From contig NZ_JAJGBK010000020.1 of NCBI RefSeq assembly GCF_020696975.1, positions 62,001 to 126,000 of the forward strand: a DNA stretch of 64,000 nucleotides. The letters are read 5' to 3'. Under the pieces are notes generated by a model. The model saw only the letters and a program-made list of their open reading frames with translations, did not search any database and was not told where the DNA came from. The translations under genes were made by a program, and so were the position numbers. Within the stretch, counting starts at the first letter, position 1; every line of letters begins with the position of its first letter. This DNA comes from Methanoculleus sp. (GTDB taxonomy: Archaea > Halobacteriota > Methanomicrobia > Methanomicrobiales > Methanoculleaceae). Of this stretch, positions 45,827 to 55,352 are shown piece after piece.

Positions 45827-47644
45827 ATGGTCGGGATAAATGCTCTCATCTCCTCTGGAATGTCAGATCACCGCATAAAATTTTCTGATATTCAAAATAC
45901 GATGTTGCATTACCCTAAATACCAGGCAAATACGCTGTTCGAAGATGACTGCCTTCTTATTGGGTCGACAGCATACGATCAGTATCCCATAACCTGTTTT
46001 GAAAGCCCCGGATCTTTCATTCTCCTTGAAGGTATAATATACAACATCGATGATGCGACAATTAAAAACAATCTTTTTGCCATCGCAGATCTTGTTCCGG
46101 AAAGAGCAACGGTTTCAGAGACGATAGCCAGATTTTTAACTCATGCCGATGGCGAGTTCATTGTCCTGATCTACGACAAACCGACAAAGCTTCTTTGTGT
46201 CTTCAATGATGCGCTGGGAAGGTTGCCGTTCTTCTGGTACAGGGATGATGCGGTTCTGGTATTCTCTCGCGAGATGAAATTTATGTACCCCTTTGTGAGA
46301 CCAATAGCATTCAACAGGCTGGCGCTCATGGAGTATCTTCTTTATGAATTCCCCCTCGGTGAGAGGACACTTATTGAGGGCGTTGAAAGGCTGCTGCCGG
46401 CTACCGTAATGATGTATAGCGGATTGAGTCAGACTCTCTTAAAGGAACAGGTTCTACCTCTCACGTTTGAATTTGAGAAAGAAGACCGGAAGATATCCAA
46501 GGAAAATATCAAAGACCTCAAGCGATCTTTTCTCGCGGGTCTCCGGAGCAGGGTCTCAAAACTGGGTCCCAGAAGGTCCCTTATCTCGCTGAGCGGGGGC
46601 CTGGACTCGAGGGCGACGCTGGCAGGATTGATTGCGCAGGGAGTTAAACCCCGGGGGATAACCTATGATACGGCCCCGGAGGATGCCGGGGAACTGGGAT
46701 ACACTCAAAAAATTGCAGAAACCTTCGGTGTTTCGCTCACTCATTTCGCTCCCTCAAAGGATATGGATTATGAGGAGTATCTCCGTTATGTCGCACTGGT
46801 CGATGCAGGCCAATCTATAAACCTGGCAAACGTCGTGAACATCGAAGAACAGATCATGCTTCACGAGGGAAGCGATATTGTTCATTACACCGGACTGTAT
46901 GGTGGGGAGTTATGCAGATATCTGAATGTGACGTCCGGCTTTGGCTCAGACGATGATCTGGCACAATTTCTCCTCACCACCCCGGATCAGTATGGGTATG
47001 CTCACCAAAAAGTCTGCGCGATGCTGCAGGCTTCAAAAGATGAGATCCAGGAACATATCCGGGAGCATATCGCTGCTTACCCGGAGAAGGATCTCTATGC
47101 CAAGTATCTCCATTTCAAGTTTGAGAAAGACTATAAGTGGGCTGGTCTGGGTGAGGATAGAAACCGATTTTTCTTCTGGACAGTTACACCGTTTTACTCC
47201 AGAGACTTTTTCTGGACAGCGTATACGATAGATGAGCGTAAAAAGGACACTCTCTTCTTCAGAGACTTTCTTTACTCGCTTGACCCCAGAACCTGCGCTG
47301 TGGGCTACTACAATACCGGAATGAGTCTTAAGAACCCTCTAACATTGTATATCTACAGGTTTGCAGAGAAGGGAGTGCGGACCCCATGGATAAGACAACT
47401 TGGATGGCAGGCATTGCATTTTAAAGAAAAATTCGGCGTTTCAAAGAGATTCAACCCGAAAAAGGAGGAAATTCGAGCCTTTGCGTTGAACCTGCTTGAG
47501 AGATCGAGCCTGATCCAGAGATACTTCTCTCTTGCCGCAACCCGGAATGTGATTCGTACCGAGGAGGAACTGGACAAACTGGAGAGAATACTGACCCTCT
47601 TTATATATATGGATATGATCGATCGCGGCAAGCCGGATTTCTAA
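45827..47644 (+). CDS. Asparagine-synthetase-like amidotransferase lacking the glutaminase cysteine
   Basis: The 605-residue protein has a glutamine-amidotransferase-like N-terminal part (1-200, GSFILLEGIIYNI, NDALGRLPFFWYRD) and a synthetase PP-loop LISLSGGLDSRATLAG near 250 with the family fold to about 480. In asparagine synthetases Cys2 is exposed as the glutaminase nucleophile; here the start reads MVGINAL, with Val in that position, so glutamine hydrolysis is unlikely and free ammonia may be used. Related proteins amidate cofactors, peptides or sugars. It is probably part of the surface-glycan island, though a distinct role is possible. Confidence 0.75.
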   Translation: MVGINALISSGMSDHRIKFSDIQNTMLHYPKYQANTLFEDDCLLIGSTAYDQYPITCFESPGSFILLEGIIYNIDDATIKNNLFAIADLVPERATVSETIARFLTHADGEFIVLIYDKPTKLLCVFNDALGRLPFFWYRDDAVLVFSREMKFMYPFVRPIAFNRLALMEYLLYEFPLGERTLIEGVERLLPATVMMYSGLSQTLLKEQVLPLTFEFEKEDRKISKENIKDLKRSFLAGLRSRVSKLGPRRSLISLSGGLDSRATLAGLIAQGVKPRGITYDTAPEDAGELGYTQKIAETFGVSLTHFAPSKDMDYEEYLRYVALVDAGQSINLANVVNIEEQIMLHEGSDIVHYTGLYGGELCRYLNVTSGFGSDDDLAQFLLTTPDQYGYAHQKVCAMLQASKDEIQEHIREHIAAYPEKDLYAKYLHFKFEKDYKWAGLGEDRNRFFFWTVTPFYSRDFFWTAYTIDERKKDTLFFRDFLYSLDPRTCAVGYYNTGMSLKNPLTLYIYRFAEKGVRTPWIRQLGWQALHFKEKFGVSKRFNPKKEEIRAFALNLLERSSLIQRYFSLAATRNVIRTEEELDKLERILTLFIYMDMIDRGKPDF

Positions 47645-48423
47645 ATATCTTCGTATCGTTCTCTGCAATCCGTTTAATGGGAAATCCACTTTCCGGGCCG
47701 CTTTGAAACGGAAAGCCGGAAACCTATTGGGCTTGCCCGCCATCGTTCATCCCGGAACTTTTGTTCAGGACTACTTCGCAAATGAACTCGTTACAGATTC
47801 AGAGCGCCTGAGCGCCCTGCTTCCCCGGAATCCTGCAGAAGATGCTGATGTGTTCAAACCTGGATGGTCCAGCGATGGGTTTGACAGATTCGTTGGAGGT
47901 TATACTGAAAATTGGATTGCTGCAGCATACTGGTTACCATGCGGTCGAAACGAAGACAGAGGTTATGATCTGGGCAAAGTAACCCCCGGTGAGACTGCCT
48001 GACATAGCAATGTATAGAAACATTTATACATGCTGATGCGATGTGTCTTGTATCTCACCTGAAGCGATTACCATGTGCATACTCTGTTAGTCCGCATCTT
48101 TCAGAGACGAGGGGTCTCGTATCGTTGTCCCGGGCAATTGCATCGGGTCCTACGAGTGACTGCCTGAAAATGCGCCGTTGCTGTAACTGCAGGGTGATCG
48201 TTGCTTGATGCTGGCGTGCAGGGGCTCCTTGCCGTGTGAGTGTGGGTACTCCCTGGCAGGTGATATCGGAGCGTCAGAAGATATGGCGGGGATAAGTGTA
48301 GATCCACAAAACGAGAGAAAACAAGCCTTAAATGTAACGCATAGTCACAGGTGAATCCTCCAGTCGCTCTGTATCTTTTTGATCAGCATACGAATCCGCT
48401 AACACGTAAATGAGGTTGAAATC
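47645..48423. other. Intergenic region, no convincing gene
   Basis: About 780 bp lie between the amidotransferase-like and flippase genes. A 99-codon plus-strand frame (47703-48002, TTG start) contains GWSSDGFDRFVGGYTENW but matches no family I recognise; it may be a decayed gene. At 48011-48030 the inverted repeat TGTATAgaaacattTATACA could be a TATA or operator element. Confidence 0.35.
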
Positions 48424-49737
48424 TTGAAGATCCCGGTGAGCAAGGCAATAATAGATGTACAATGGGCATTCATCAGTATTGCCACGGCATCACTGGCTCA
48501 CTTCATCCTCAGGATCGTCCTCGGCAGGGAACTCGGGCCAGAAGGGCTTGGGGTGTACACCCTTGCCTTCACTATCTATCTCTTTGGGATGCAGTTTGCC
48601 GCGTTCGGGATTGGAACTGCGTTGACAAAATACGTTGCGGAGTTCCTCGATAATCACGTCGCTATAAGAAATTACGTTTCTTCAGGGATGGTTAGTTCGA
48701 TCATTGTAGGCGCCCTGATGGGAGTTGCACTCTACTTTCTGGCTCCCTCTATTGCAGTATCTTTTTTCCGGATCCCTGAACTGGAGCCGTTGATCCAGCT
48801 GACCGCCCTCTGCTACCCCTTCATCGCCATCCAGAAGGCAGTGCTTGGGACACTGAATGGGTTCCGTAAAATGCATCTTTATGCGTTTCTGAACATCATT
48901 CAGAATGTCACCGTTGTCGTAGCATCTATTACTCTGGTGCTACTGGCAGGGATGGGTGTGATGGGGGCGGTGATCGGGTTTGTTGGCCCGACCATACTCA
49001 TCGGCAGCGTATGTCCTGTTCTGATCCGTGACTGGATCCAGCTCGATGTATCTTTGAGCAATATCGCCGCCCTTCGTGCAACGACAGTTTTTGGGTTTTA
49101 TGTCATGCTCGGAGATTCGATATCGTTTCTTAGCGGTCAGATTGACAGCATCATGATCGGGTACTATCTCAACCCGACTGAGGTAGGGATCTATGCTGTC
49201 GCTTTCCTCTTCACACAGATACTCACGCTCATACCTACGGCTGTTCAGGGAGTGACAGCACCGGTGACGGCGACGCTGTATGGGAAAAGGGATATCGAAG
49301 GTATAAGAAGGCTCTTTTACTCAACATTGAAGAAGAGTCTTCTCATTTCAGCAGGAATTGCAACGCTCATTGCTGTTTTTGGTCAATATGTCATTGTTCT
49401 TCTCTTTACCGAAGAGTATCTTATGTCGTATACCCCGCTGCTGATATTGCTGCCGGGGTATGCCGTCAATGCGTCTTTTGGTGCGGTTGGTGCCACACTG
49501 GCAAACATCGGAAAGGTGCATATTCCCTTCCGGATCAGCGCAGTCTCCGGGGCATTGAAGATCGTCCTGAACATCCTGCTCATCCCTCATCTCGGGATAA
49601 ACGGAGCTGCTCTGACAACAGGGGTAGCCGCGGTAATAAGTTTCGGGATAAAGGTAGCAGTCGTTCACCACTATATCGGGGGTCATTGCAGTGGTTTAGA
49701 TCAACGAGAACACGCATCCGATGAGTTAACTCCTTAA
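48424..49737 (+). CDS. Oligosaccharide flippase (Wzx/MATE-like)
   Basis: The 437-residue membrane protein has about 14 helices and begins with the typical Wzx-like segment (AHFILRIVLGRELGPEGLGVYTLAFTIY). Such proteins move lipid-linked glycans across the membrane. The start is TTG at 48424, preceded by GAGGT (7 nt spacer); no in-frame ATG exists at the N-terminus. A hairpin terminator follows (49796-49823). The context of glycosyltransferases and sugar-modifying genes supports the role. Confidence 0.88.
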   Translation: MKIPVSKAIIDVQWAFISIATASLAHFILRIVLGRELGPEGLGVYTLAFTIYLFGMQFAAFGIGTALTKYVAEFLDNHVAIRNYVSSGMVSSIIVGALMGVALYFLAPSIAVSFFRIPELEPLIQLTALCYPFIAIQKAVLGTLNGFRKMHLYAFLNIIQNVTVVVASITLVLLAGMGVMGAVIGFVGPTILIGSVCPVLIRDWIQLDVSLSNIAALRATTVFGFYVMLGDSISFLSGQIDSIMIGYYLNPTEVGIYAVAFLFTQILTLIPTAVQGVTAPVTATLYGKRDIEGIRRLFYSTLKKSLLISAGIATLIAVFGQYVIVLLFTEEYLMSYTPLLILLPGYAVNASFGAVGATLANIGKVHIPFRISAVSGALKIVLNILLIPHLGINGAALTTGVAAVISFGIKVAVVHHYIGGHCSGLDQREHASDELTP

Positions 49738-50063
49738 TGTGTGCTTACCGGCAAGTACCTCCGGACAGGTGCCTGGGAGACATGAGGTCTTCTTTGCGGG
49801 GCGGTATGGCCCTGCTCTTTTTTAGGGTGATTCATCCAGCATACCTGCCATACTTACGAATATGAAGGAATCTTTGATACAGAGGCCGACCCAGCATCCT
49901 CTGGAGTGGGCCGTACCATACCTTTTTAGCGCTCACCCATCCCCTGTACCTTCCCCGTGAGGCAATAAATGACACTTTGCGCTCTCAAGGCCCGGGAGAT
50001 GAGATGCACCGATGGTTTGCAGAGCGTGTTGAATACTGGACGATTTTGCCTTCTGGATAGCCC
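49738..50063. other. Intergenic region with terminator
   Basis: No gene is seen in these 326 bp. It separates the plus-strand flippase from the minus-strand polysaccharide operon, so the genes converge here. The hairpin and T-run at 49796-49823 are the only feature. Confidence 0.5.
49796..49823 (+). terminator. Hairpin plus T-run terminator
   Basis: GCGGGGC (49796-49802) pairs with GCCCTGC (49809-49815), allowing one G-T pair, with loop GGTATG, then TC and six T (49818-49823). It resembles an intrinsic terminator, 59 nt after the flippase stop. Confidence 0.55.
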
Positions 50064-51824
50064 TCACGTCGAATAAATCTCAATATCGCGATTGTCATAG
50101 ACTTTTGTACGAATTGACCGGTCGCTTCTGAACCAGGCATAATCTCCTGCAGTATACCGGCCGACTTCCCTGTATCCGGGAACTTCCTGGTACAAAAGTT
50201 CATCGAGATTCAGCAGAATGACATAACCCTGCTGATCAGGCTCTAGATTTATATCGGCAAATGTTCTATGAGAGGAGTTGTAACCGAAGTGATCGGGTAT
50301 CTGGATCTCATTGTCGATTCCCCCATCATCAAATAGATCGTGGAACCTCTGGATCTGACTCACCGGGACAATCGTATTCTCACCAGTCCTTGCTTCATAA
50401 TACCACTCAATTCCTTCAACTTCGTTATGCGTCAGAGCGGCATTTGTCACGAAGATATTTGGTGAATCAAACGTCCCGAAAAGACCAAGGCTCCACATAC
50501 CTGTCAAAATGATGAGTACAAGTGCGGTTTGCCGGTTGAAAAACTTCGGCGCTGCAAATACTACAGAGAGGGAGAGCACAAACAACGGTACCTGGGCATA
50601 AAGCATGAAGTTTAAATTGGTCAGGCGGTCGGGTTGATGGGAAAACATAGGGTTCAGGAAGATGATTGCCTCAATGATCAGGAGTGCGATATAGAAGGCT
50701 GAAAAGAAGTACATGCGGTTCTTTACTGCTTGAGTGATCTTATCCTGCTTAAGGCGGATCAGAATTAGCGCGATGCCAATGATGATGAAGGGGATTAGAT
50801 ATCGGCCGTAATAGACGAATAGCAATTTCATCATGCTGGGAAGATCAATATTGATACGTGCTATCTTCTCTGTCGTCATAAGAAGGCTGGGTTCGGTTAT
50901 CTTCAGAAGATAACTCTGAAAGTTTATCCTGAGACTGCCCATGAGGGCGTCACAGTAGACAAACCATGCAAGAAACCCCATGATGGAGATTGTGAGAGGA
51001 TGTGCGGCACGCCAATAACGTTCGTGAATAAACCGGTTCAGTAGCCCTCCGGACAGTATTAAGGAGAGAAGGAGGGCAAACACGAAGAGAACGATGAACG
51101 GATGCATGAAAGGGACAAGAATTGTCGGGAGAATAAGCAGAATGGCATTCGAGAAACCGGCTTTATTGATGTAACGACTCAGAATGAAGATATATAGGGG
51201 CATATACGCGAAAAACAGGGCATGAGGGACGTTGAGAAAGTTGTAGGGGCCCAGGTAAAGAATGAATGAGGAGAGGATAGCGATATTCATCAAGTTCTTT
51301 CCCTTCAAGAAGAAACGGCAACAGAGATACAGTCCACCGACGAGGATGAATGAAAAGATAACCGGCATCACGAAGGCTGCACCGCTCACCGGGAGCCCCG
51401 ACATCATTGAGAGAGCAGCACCAAGGATGAGGCTTCCCGGGTAGATGTTCCACTCATCATTGGTGAAACCTGTCTTGCTGATGTGGAGATACTCACCAAT
51501 ATACGACATGTCGTCTGCCCTGCCCATGGAGTAGTAGCCGAGCATGTAGGGAATCAGCAGGATGACTGCATGATTGAGAATAAGTAACAGAACTCCGAGT
51601 TTTTTCGCACGTTCCCGTCCCGAAAGGAGAGCGATAGAACTGATAAGGTAGCAGAGTATTGCGGCACTGTAAAATGATAGTGGGAGAACCGAGTAGATGT
51701 CCACAGCATAGCCTTGAGGCTGATGCGAGTACAGAATAAGGAGGTTATAGAGTATGAGGATGAACCCGAGAGTCAGGAGAAACTTTGGACATTTTCCATT
51801 TAAGAAAGGGTCTGATATCTTCAT
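50064..51824 (-). CDS. Large polytopic membrane protein, probable polysaccharide-locus protein
   Basis: The 586-residue protein has about 12-13 hydrophobic helices over residues 15-450, then a soluble C-terminal domain (about 455-586) outside the membrane. Motifs such as MGRADDMSYIGEY in the first large loop (acidic, near residue 103) resemble GT-C-type glycosyltransferases or polymerases, but I cannot assign a family. It lies last in the minus-strand run, 165 nt after the GT4 gene stop, so it is likely part of the same locus. Role inferred from context only. Confidence 0.55.
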   Translation of the reverse strand: MKISDPFLNGKCPKFLLTLGFILILYNLLILYSHQPQGYAVDIYSVLPLSFYSAAILCYLISSIALLSGRERAKKLGVLLLILNHAVILLIPYMLGYYSMGRADDMSYIGEYLHISKTGFTNDEWNIYPGSLILGAALSMMSGLPVSGAAFVMPVIFSFILVGGLYLCCRFFLKGKNLMNIAILSSFILYLGPYNFLNVPHALFFAYMPLYIFILSRYINKAGFSNAILLILPTILVPFMHPFIVLFVFALLLSLILSGGLLNRFIHERYWRAAHPLTISIMGFLAWFVYCDALMGSLRINFQSYLLKITEPSLLMTTEKIARINIDLPSMMKLLFVYYGRYLIPFIIIGIALILIRLKQDKITQAVKNRMYFFSAFYIALLIIEAIIFLNPMFSHQPDRLTNLNFMLYAQVPLFVLSLSVVFAAPKFFNRQTALVLIILTGMWSLGLFGTFDSPNIFVTNAALTHNEVEGIEWYYEARTGENTIVPVSQIQRFHDLFDDGGIDNEIQIPDHFGYNSSHRTFADINLEPDQQGYVILLNLDELLYQEVPGYREVGRYTAGDYAWFRSDRSIRTKVYDNRDIEIYST

Positions 51825-51989
51825 CGGAACCTGGTCTTCACTTCAAGCACGCAGCACAACCTGTTAGCGGGAATGCTTGTTCCTCCTCTTTGCAGATCTT
51901 TCGGGATTGCCGGTGGCAGGCGAACGAGAGCATGAGTTTGCTCGTAGCAGAGCCGTTCTGGCTCTCTCCTGGGAGATCTCATCCAGTTC

Positions 51990-53174
51990 TCATCCTAAAA
52001 ACCGGGCATAGACGCCCATCGTCTCCTTTGCAATATTTGCCCATGTATACCGCTCCGCATACGCGAGGATTGCCTCCCGATCCCACTCCCGGTCCAGCGC
52101 GGTGAGGATCTTCTCTGCCAGATCATCAGGGTCGGCGGGCTCGACCAGCAGACCGTACTCGCCAGAGGTGATCACCTCCGGCACTCCGCCGACCCTGGTC
52201 CCCACAAAAGGCTTTCCGCATCCAAGGGCCTCGAACATGACCGTCGGGTTGCCTTCGTTGAGGCTCGGCAGGACAAAGAAGTCGCTGGCGTTCATCCAGA
52301 GGGTCAACTGATCCCCGGGGACAGACCCTAGCAGTTGCACATTCTCCTCCAGATGCGATCGGATGATCTGCTTTTGCAGACCTCTCCACTCCGGACCTGC
52401 CCCACCGATATAACAGAATGCATCATCCCGTTGGCTGCAGACCTGTTCCATCGCGTTGATTAAGTAATTGAAGCCCTTTCGCTTGATCAACCCTCCCAGT
52501 GTGAAGATGATCTTTCTCTCCTCCGGGAGGTTGAGCCGTTCCCGTGCGATGGCTGTCTCGATAGGATGGAAGGCTGGAGAGAATCCGTTGGGAATCGCAC
52601 GGACACATCTGTTGTAACGTTGTAGCACTGGGACGTCCTTCTTGTTCACCCTGATGAGGGCATCGGCACCAGACCAGGCCGTATTGATAAGAGGGTGATC
52701 CATGGTGACCTCCTGTTCAAACCAATCACCATTCTCGTGAATGGTGGTGACTACCGGCTTCCCGTATTTCTCCTTCAGTCTAACCCCTATATAGCCGGAT
52801 GGCCAGGTGAAATGAGCATGAATAAGATCAAAGTGGAGACGGTGTTCCTTGATGGTTTGTTCCACCACCTGTAACCGGTTGTCGATCAGGATCTTACTCA
52901 GCCAGACGATTGGGATATAGATGCTTCGGGGATAATAGACTTCTACGTTGTCGTAAGAGTAGTCTTTACAGATCTTATCTTTCCCAAAACGACCATAGGA
53001 TTGAAAGATTGGAGAAATGATCACGACCTTCTTGAAATAGTGACGCAACTCGGCAACAGGGTTTTTTACAAACGTATCCCCGGCAAATGAATCATCCTGA
53101 TCTGGATAGGACGAAGTGAGAAGCAGGAGAGATTTATCCTTTAGAACCTCCAGCCGATCCGGTTTTGCGTACAT
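51990..53174 (-). CDS. Glycosyltransferase family 4 protein
   Basis: The 394-residue GT-B enzyme has the GT4 donor-binding region TLGGLIKRKGFNYLINAM, LWMNASDFFVLPSLNEGNPTV with the E-x7-E motif (EGNPTVMFE) and TRVGGVPEVI. It transfers a sugar from a nucleotide donor to a lipid-linked or growing glycan on the cytosolic side. The gene is 110 nt after the stop of the amidotransferase paralogue 1 and precedes the large membrane protein. No signal peptide. Confidence 0.93.
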   Translation of the reverse strand: MYAKPDRLEVLKDKSLLLLTSSYPDQDDSFAGDTFVKNPVAELRHYFKKVVIISPIFQSYGRFGKDKICKDYSYDNVEVYYPRSIYIPIVWLSKILIDNRLQVVEQTIKEHRLHFDLIHAHFTWPSGYIGVRLKEKYGKPVVTTIHENGDWFEQEVTMDHPLINTAWSGADALIRVNKKDVPVLQRYNRCVRAIPNGFSPAFHPIETAIARERLNLPEERKIIFTLGGLIKRKGFNYLINAMEQVCSQRDDAFCYIGGAGPEWRGLQKQIIRSHLEENVQLLGSVPGDQLTLWMNASDFFVLPSLNEGNPTVMFEALGCGKPFVGTRVGGVPEVITSGEYGLLVEPADPDDLAEKILTALDREWDREAILAYAERYTWANIAKETMGVYARFLG

Positions 53175-53284
53175 TATCTCAATCTCCAGTGTCTGTCAAT
53201 CCCCTCATGAGTCGGAACAACGATTTACTCTCCCTCACTACAAGTATTTAAATGAGGTGGTGAACGGAACACGCAACATGACTA

Positions 53285-54427
53285 TTATTCCCTGTTATAA
53301 CTCCCGTAGATCTTAGTGGGAAACAGATGCAGTCTGTATGCGATGGTTATCAGATGCTGTAGTCTACGGACGAGAGGATAATACGAATCGAATTCGGACT
53401 GTGCTCTCGGCTTAGAATTGATAATATTCTCGAATTCTTCAAGGCTGATGCCGAACCTGTTGCGGAGATACAGCATATCTGCCCTAACTGTATCATCATT
53501 GCATGCCGGCAGTTCAAGTTTCGCCAGAGCTTCGTCCCGGGTCATCTGGTTGGATCGAACGAACGCCGAATAATGAATTTTCCTTTTATCTATGCCAAAC
53601 TTCTTCGGCAGCAAATATCCCTGAACAAACCGGGTATATATGGACTCATGGTGACCTGTACCGTAATCGATCCATCCCAGTTCTTTTTCGAGAAGTCTCT
53701 TTACATCCTCCTTAACATACGGCAGATAATACAAAGGCTTAATCTCTCGTATCCCCTTAAAAGCGAAGTAATACAGATAATCTTTAAGCAGCACATTCGG
53801 GAACGTCTCAAGAGTTACGTGGCCAAATCTATCATGAACGGATTTTAAGTATTTTCCATCGCCATAACTCCATCCCGGAGGCATTTTTCCTTCGGTTCTA
53901 AACGAACTGCCGACGAGAATGTACTTTATCCCGAACTGCGCAGCGCATTTATACAGCGATGCCGTTATGGCCAGATCTGGAGGCACTTCCAGATCCGGAA
54001 CAGATGCTTTAAAGAAAGCTAATTCTAAATCAACGATCTCTTTCTCATCTAATTTTACAGTATACAGATCAACATTCAACCTGTTTACCGCATTTTGAAT
54101 ATTTTGGATGGATATCTCCGTGTCGCATCCATCATCTACATGCAGCACCAGCGGGTTAAGTCCGTATTTACATGCAATGTATAGAGTATAGATGCTATCT
54201 GTTCCTCCGCTAACCCCTATAAGGCAGTCATATTTTGCGGTTCTTTGACTCCGTTTTATACTGTCAACAATCTGCTGGAATCTCTGCTGTGTAGCCTCAC
54301 TTAAGGGGAACTCCTGTTCGATGAGATCGTAGTTCTTGCACAGATTACATACTCCATCCGTATCGAAAGATATTCCCGGGATACTGTCGTCACAGACGCA
54401 TCTTGTACAAACTCGTAGTTCGGTCAT
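53285..54427 (-). CDS. N-acetyl-sugar amidotransferase, paralogue 1 (WbpG/PseA-like)
   Basis: The 380-residue protein has an N-terminal Cys cluster (CTRCVCDD, CNLCKNYD), PP-loop GVSGGTDSIYTLY near 70, and the family signature KKFGIDKRKIHYSAFVRS near 275. WbpG/PseA-type enzymes convert an acetamido group of a nucleotide sugar to acetamidino, using ammonia supplied by a HisH-like partner in Pseudomonas. No HisH or HisF homologue is near. It is paralogous to the gene at 58109. The start ATG (54427) overlaps the stop of the 106-residue ORF by 4 nt (ATGA). Part of a seven-gene overlapping operon. Confidence 0.87.
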   Translation of the reverse strand: MTELRVCTRCVCDDSIPGISFDTDGVCNLCKNYDLIEQEFPLSEATQQRFQQIVDSIKRSQRTAKYDCLIGVSGGTDSIYTLYIACKYGLNPLVLHVDDGCDTEISIQNIQNAVNRLNVDLYTVKLDEKEIVDLELAFFKASVPDLEVPPDLAITASLYKCAAQFGIKYILVGSSFRTEGKMPPGWSYGDGKYLKSVHDRFGHVTLETFPNVLLKDYLYYFAFKGIREIKPLYYLPYVKEDVKRLLEKELGWIDYGTGHHESIYTRFVQGYLLPKKFGIDKRKIHYSAFVRSNQMTRDEALAKLELPACNDDTVRADMLYLRNRFGISLEEFENIINSKPRAQSEFDSYYPLVRRLQHLITIAYRLHLFPTKIYGSYNRE

Positions 54428-54744
54428 AATAACCCCCAATGCATATCAGTGTCGGAAGACCTCGCTTTCACTCCAACCCATGCGGGTCCTGGCAGTTTTA
54501 GCATCAAGAACCTTACAAAGGCCGTCAATGTTTTTTTGTGAGGAAGATCGATGATGGCATCCGTCACGGCGTAGAGATGCCTGCCCCCCCTCCGAAAACC
54601 ACCTCCGTCGAGATTGGCGGCTTGCACTTTCATAAATCCATTGATCTCCCCGGACGTATCAGCAGCGTCACAGATCGTAAAAACCAGACTACGTGAGTGT
54701 GTGGCGCCCGGACCGGGCATAGGGCCTGATTGAACCTCTATCAT
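54424..54744 (-). CDS. Unrecognised 106-residue protein coupled on both sides
   Basis: No family is recognised. The evidence for a gene is positional: its ATG (54744) overlaps the TGA of the PHP gene (ATGA at 54741-54744), and its TGA overlaps the ATG of the amidotransferase (54424-54427). Removing it would leave a 313-nt gap in an otherwise gap-free operon. The sequence has a Gly-rich central part (DGGGFRRGGRHLY) and no signal or membrane helix. The weak protein character leaves open a degraded or fast-evolving gene. Confidence 0.45.
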   Translation of the reverse strand: MIEVQSGPMPGPGATHSRSLVFTICDAADTSGEINGFMKVQAANLDGGGFRRGGRHLYAVTDAIIDLPHKKTLTAFVRFLMLKLPGPAWVGVKARSSDTDMHWGLL

Positions 54745-55352
54745 CCTAAATCCTCAACACAATGGCAGTCACTGCCCCTGACAAAGTTTACCTGCTGGCC
54801 TCTCGCCAGATCGATCCACGCATCCGGAGGTGCGTTGTACCTTTTATTTAGTTCGATCAGGACCTCGCTGTTGCTGAGCGCTTTAAATATCAGACATAAC
54901 TCTCCTTCCTGTAAATGTAACCCGGCTCGTTTCAGGAATATACCGGGATGCGCCCAGGTATTGATACGGGGGTTTTTCAGGACATGGTAGAATGCATCGA
55001 GATAGACATCTATATCCTGTGGAAATGAATGGAAAGCAAATATCGGGTAATCGACCTGTTCCAGGACATTATCTTCAACATCAAGAGTTCCGTCAGGGAG
55101 GACCTTCGCTTCGCACCCGGAAAGGATGAACAAATCGTACTGCTCTCGCGCTCTATCGATATCTTCCAGATAAGCCTGAAAATCATAACCCGGATTCCGG
55201 CGGATATGTTCAGTGAACGCAACCAGAGGAATGCCGAGTTCTGCCGCTCTTCTGCAGTAATCTGCGACTGAACCTTTACCATCGGTATAATCTGTATGAA
55301 TATGCCATTCGCCGGACAACAGATACTGTGAGTATTTCTGCCAGACTTTCAT
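54741..55352 (-). CDS. PHP-domain metal-dependent phosphoesterase-like protein
   Basis: The 203-residue protein has the PHP metal motifs GEWHIHTDYTDG (HxH), VAFTEHIRRN, SGCEAKVLPDG, FAFHSFP, WAHPG and GSDCHC. Histidinol-phosphatase-like PHP enzymes hydrolyse phosphate esters with metal ions. The start ATG at 55352 overlaps the stop of the ATP-grasp gene by 4 nt; the frame is open farther upstream but only as antisense/overlap. Within the operon it could remove a phosphate from a sugar intermediate; this is inference. Confidence 0.85.
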   Translation of the reverse strand: MKVWQKYSQYLLSGEWHIHTDYTDGKGSVADYCRRAAELGIPLVAFTEHIRRNPGYDFQAYLEDIDRAREQYDLFILSGCEAKVLPDGTLDVEDNVLEQVDYPIFAFHSFPQDIDVYLDAFYHVLKNPRINTWAHPGIFLKRAGLHLQEGELCLIFKALSNSEVLIELNKRYNAPPDAWIDLARGQQVNFVRGSDCHCVEDLG

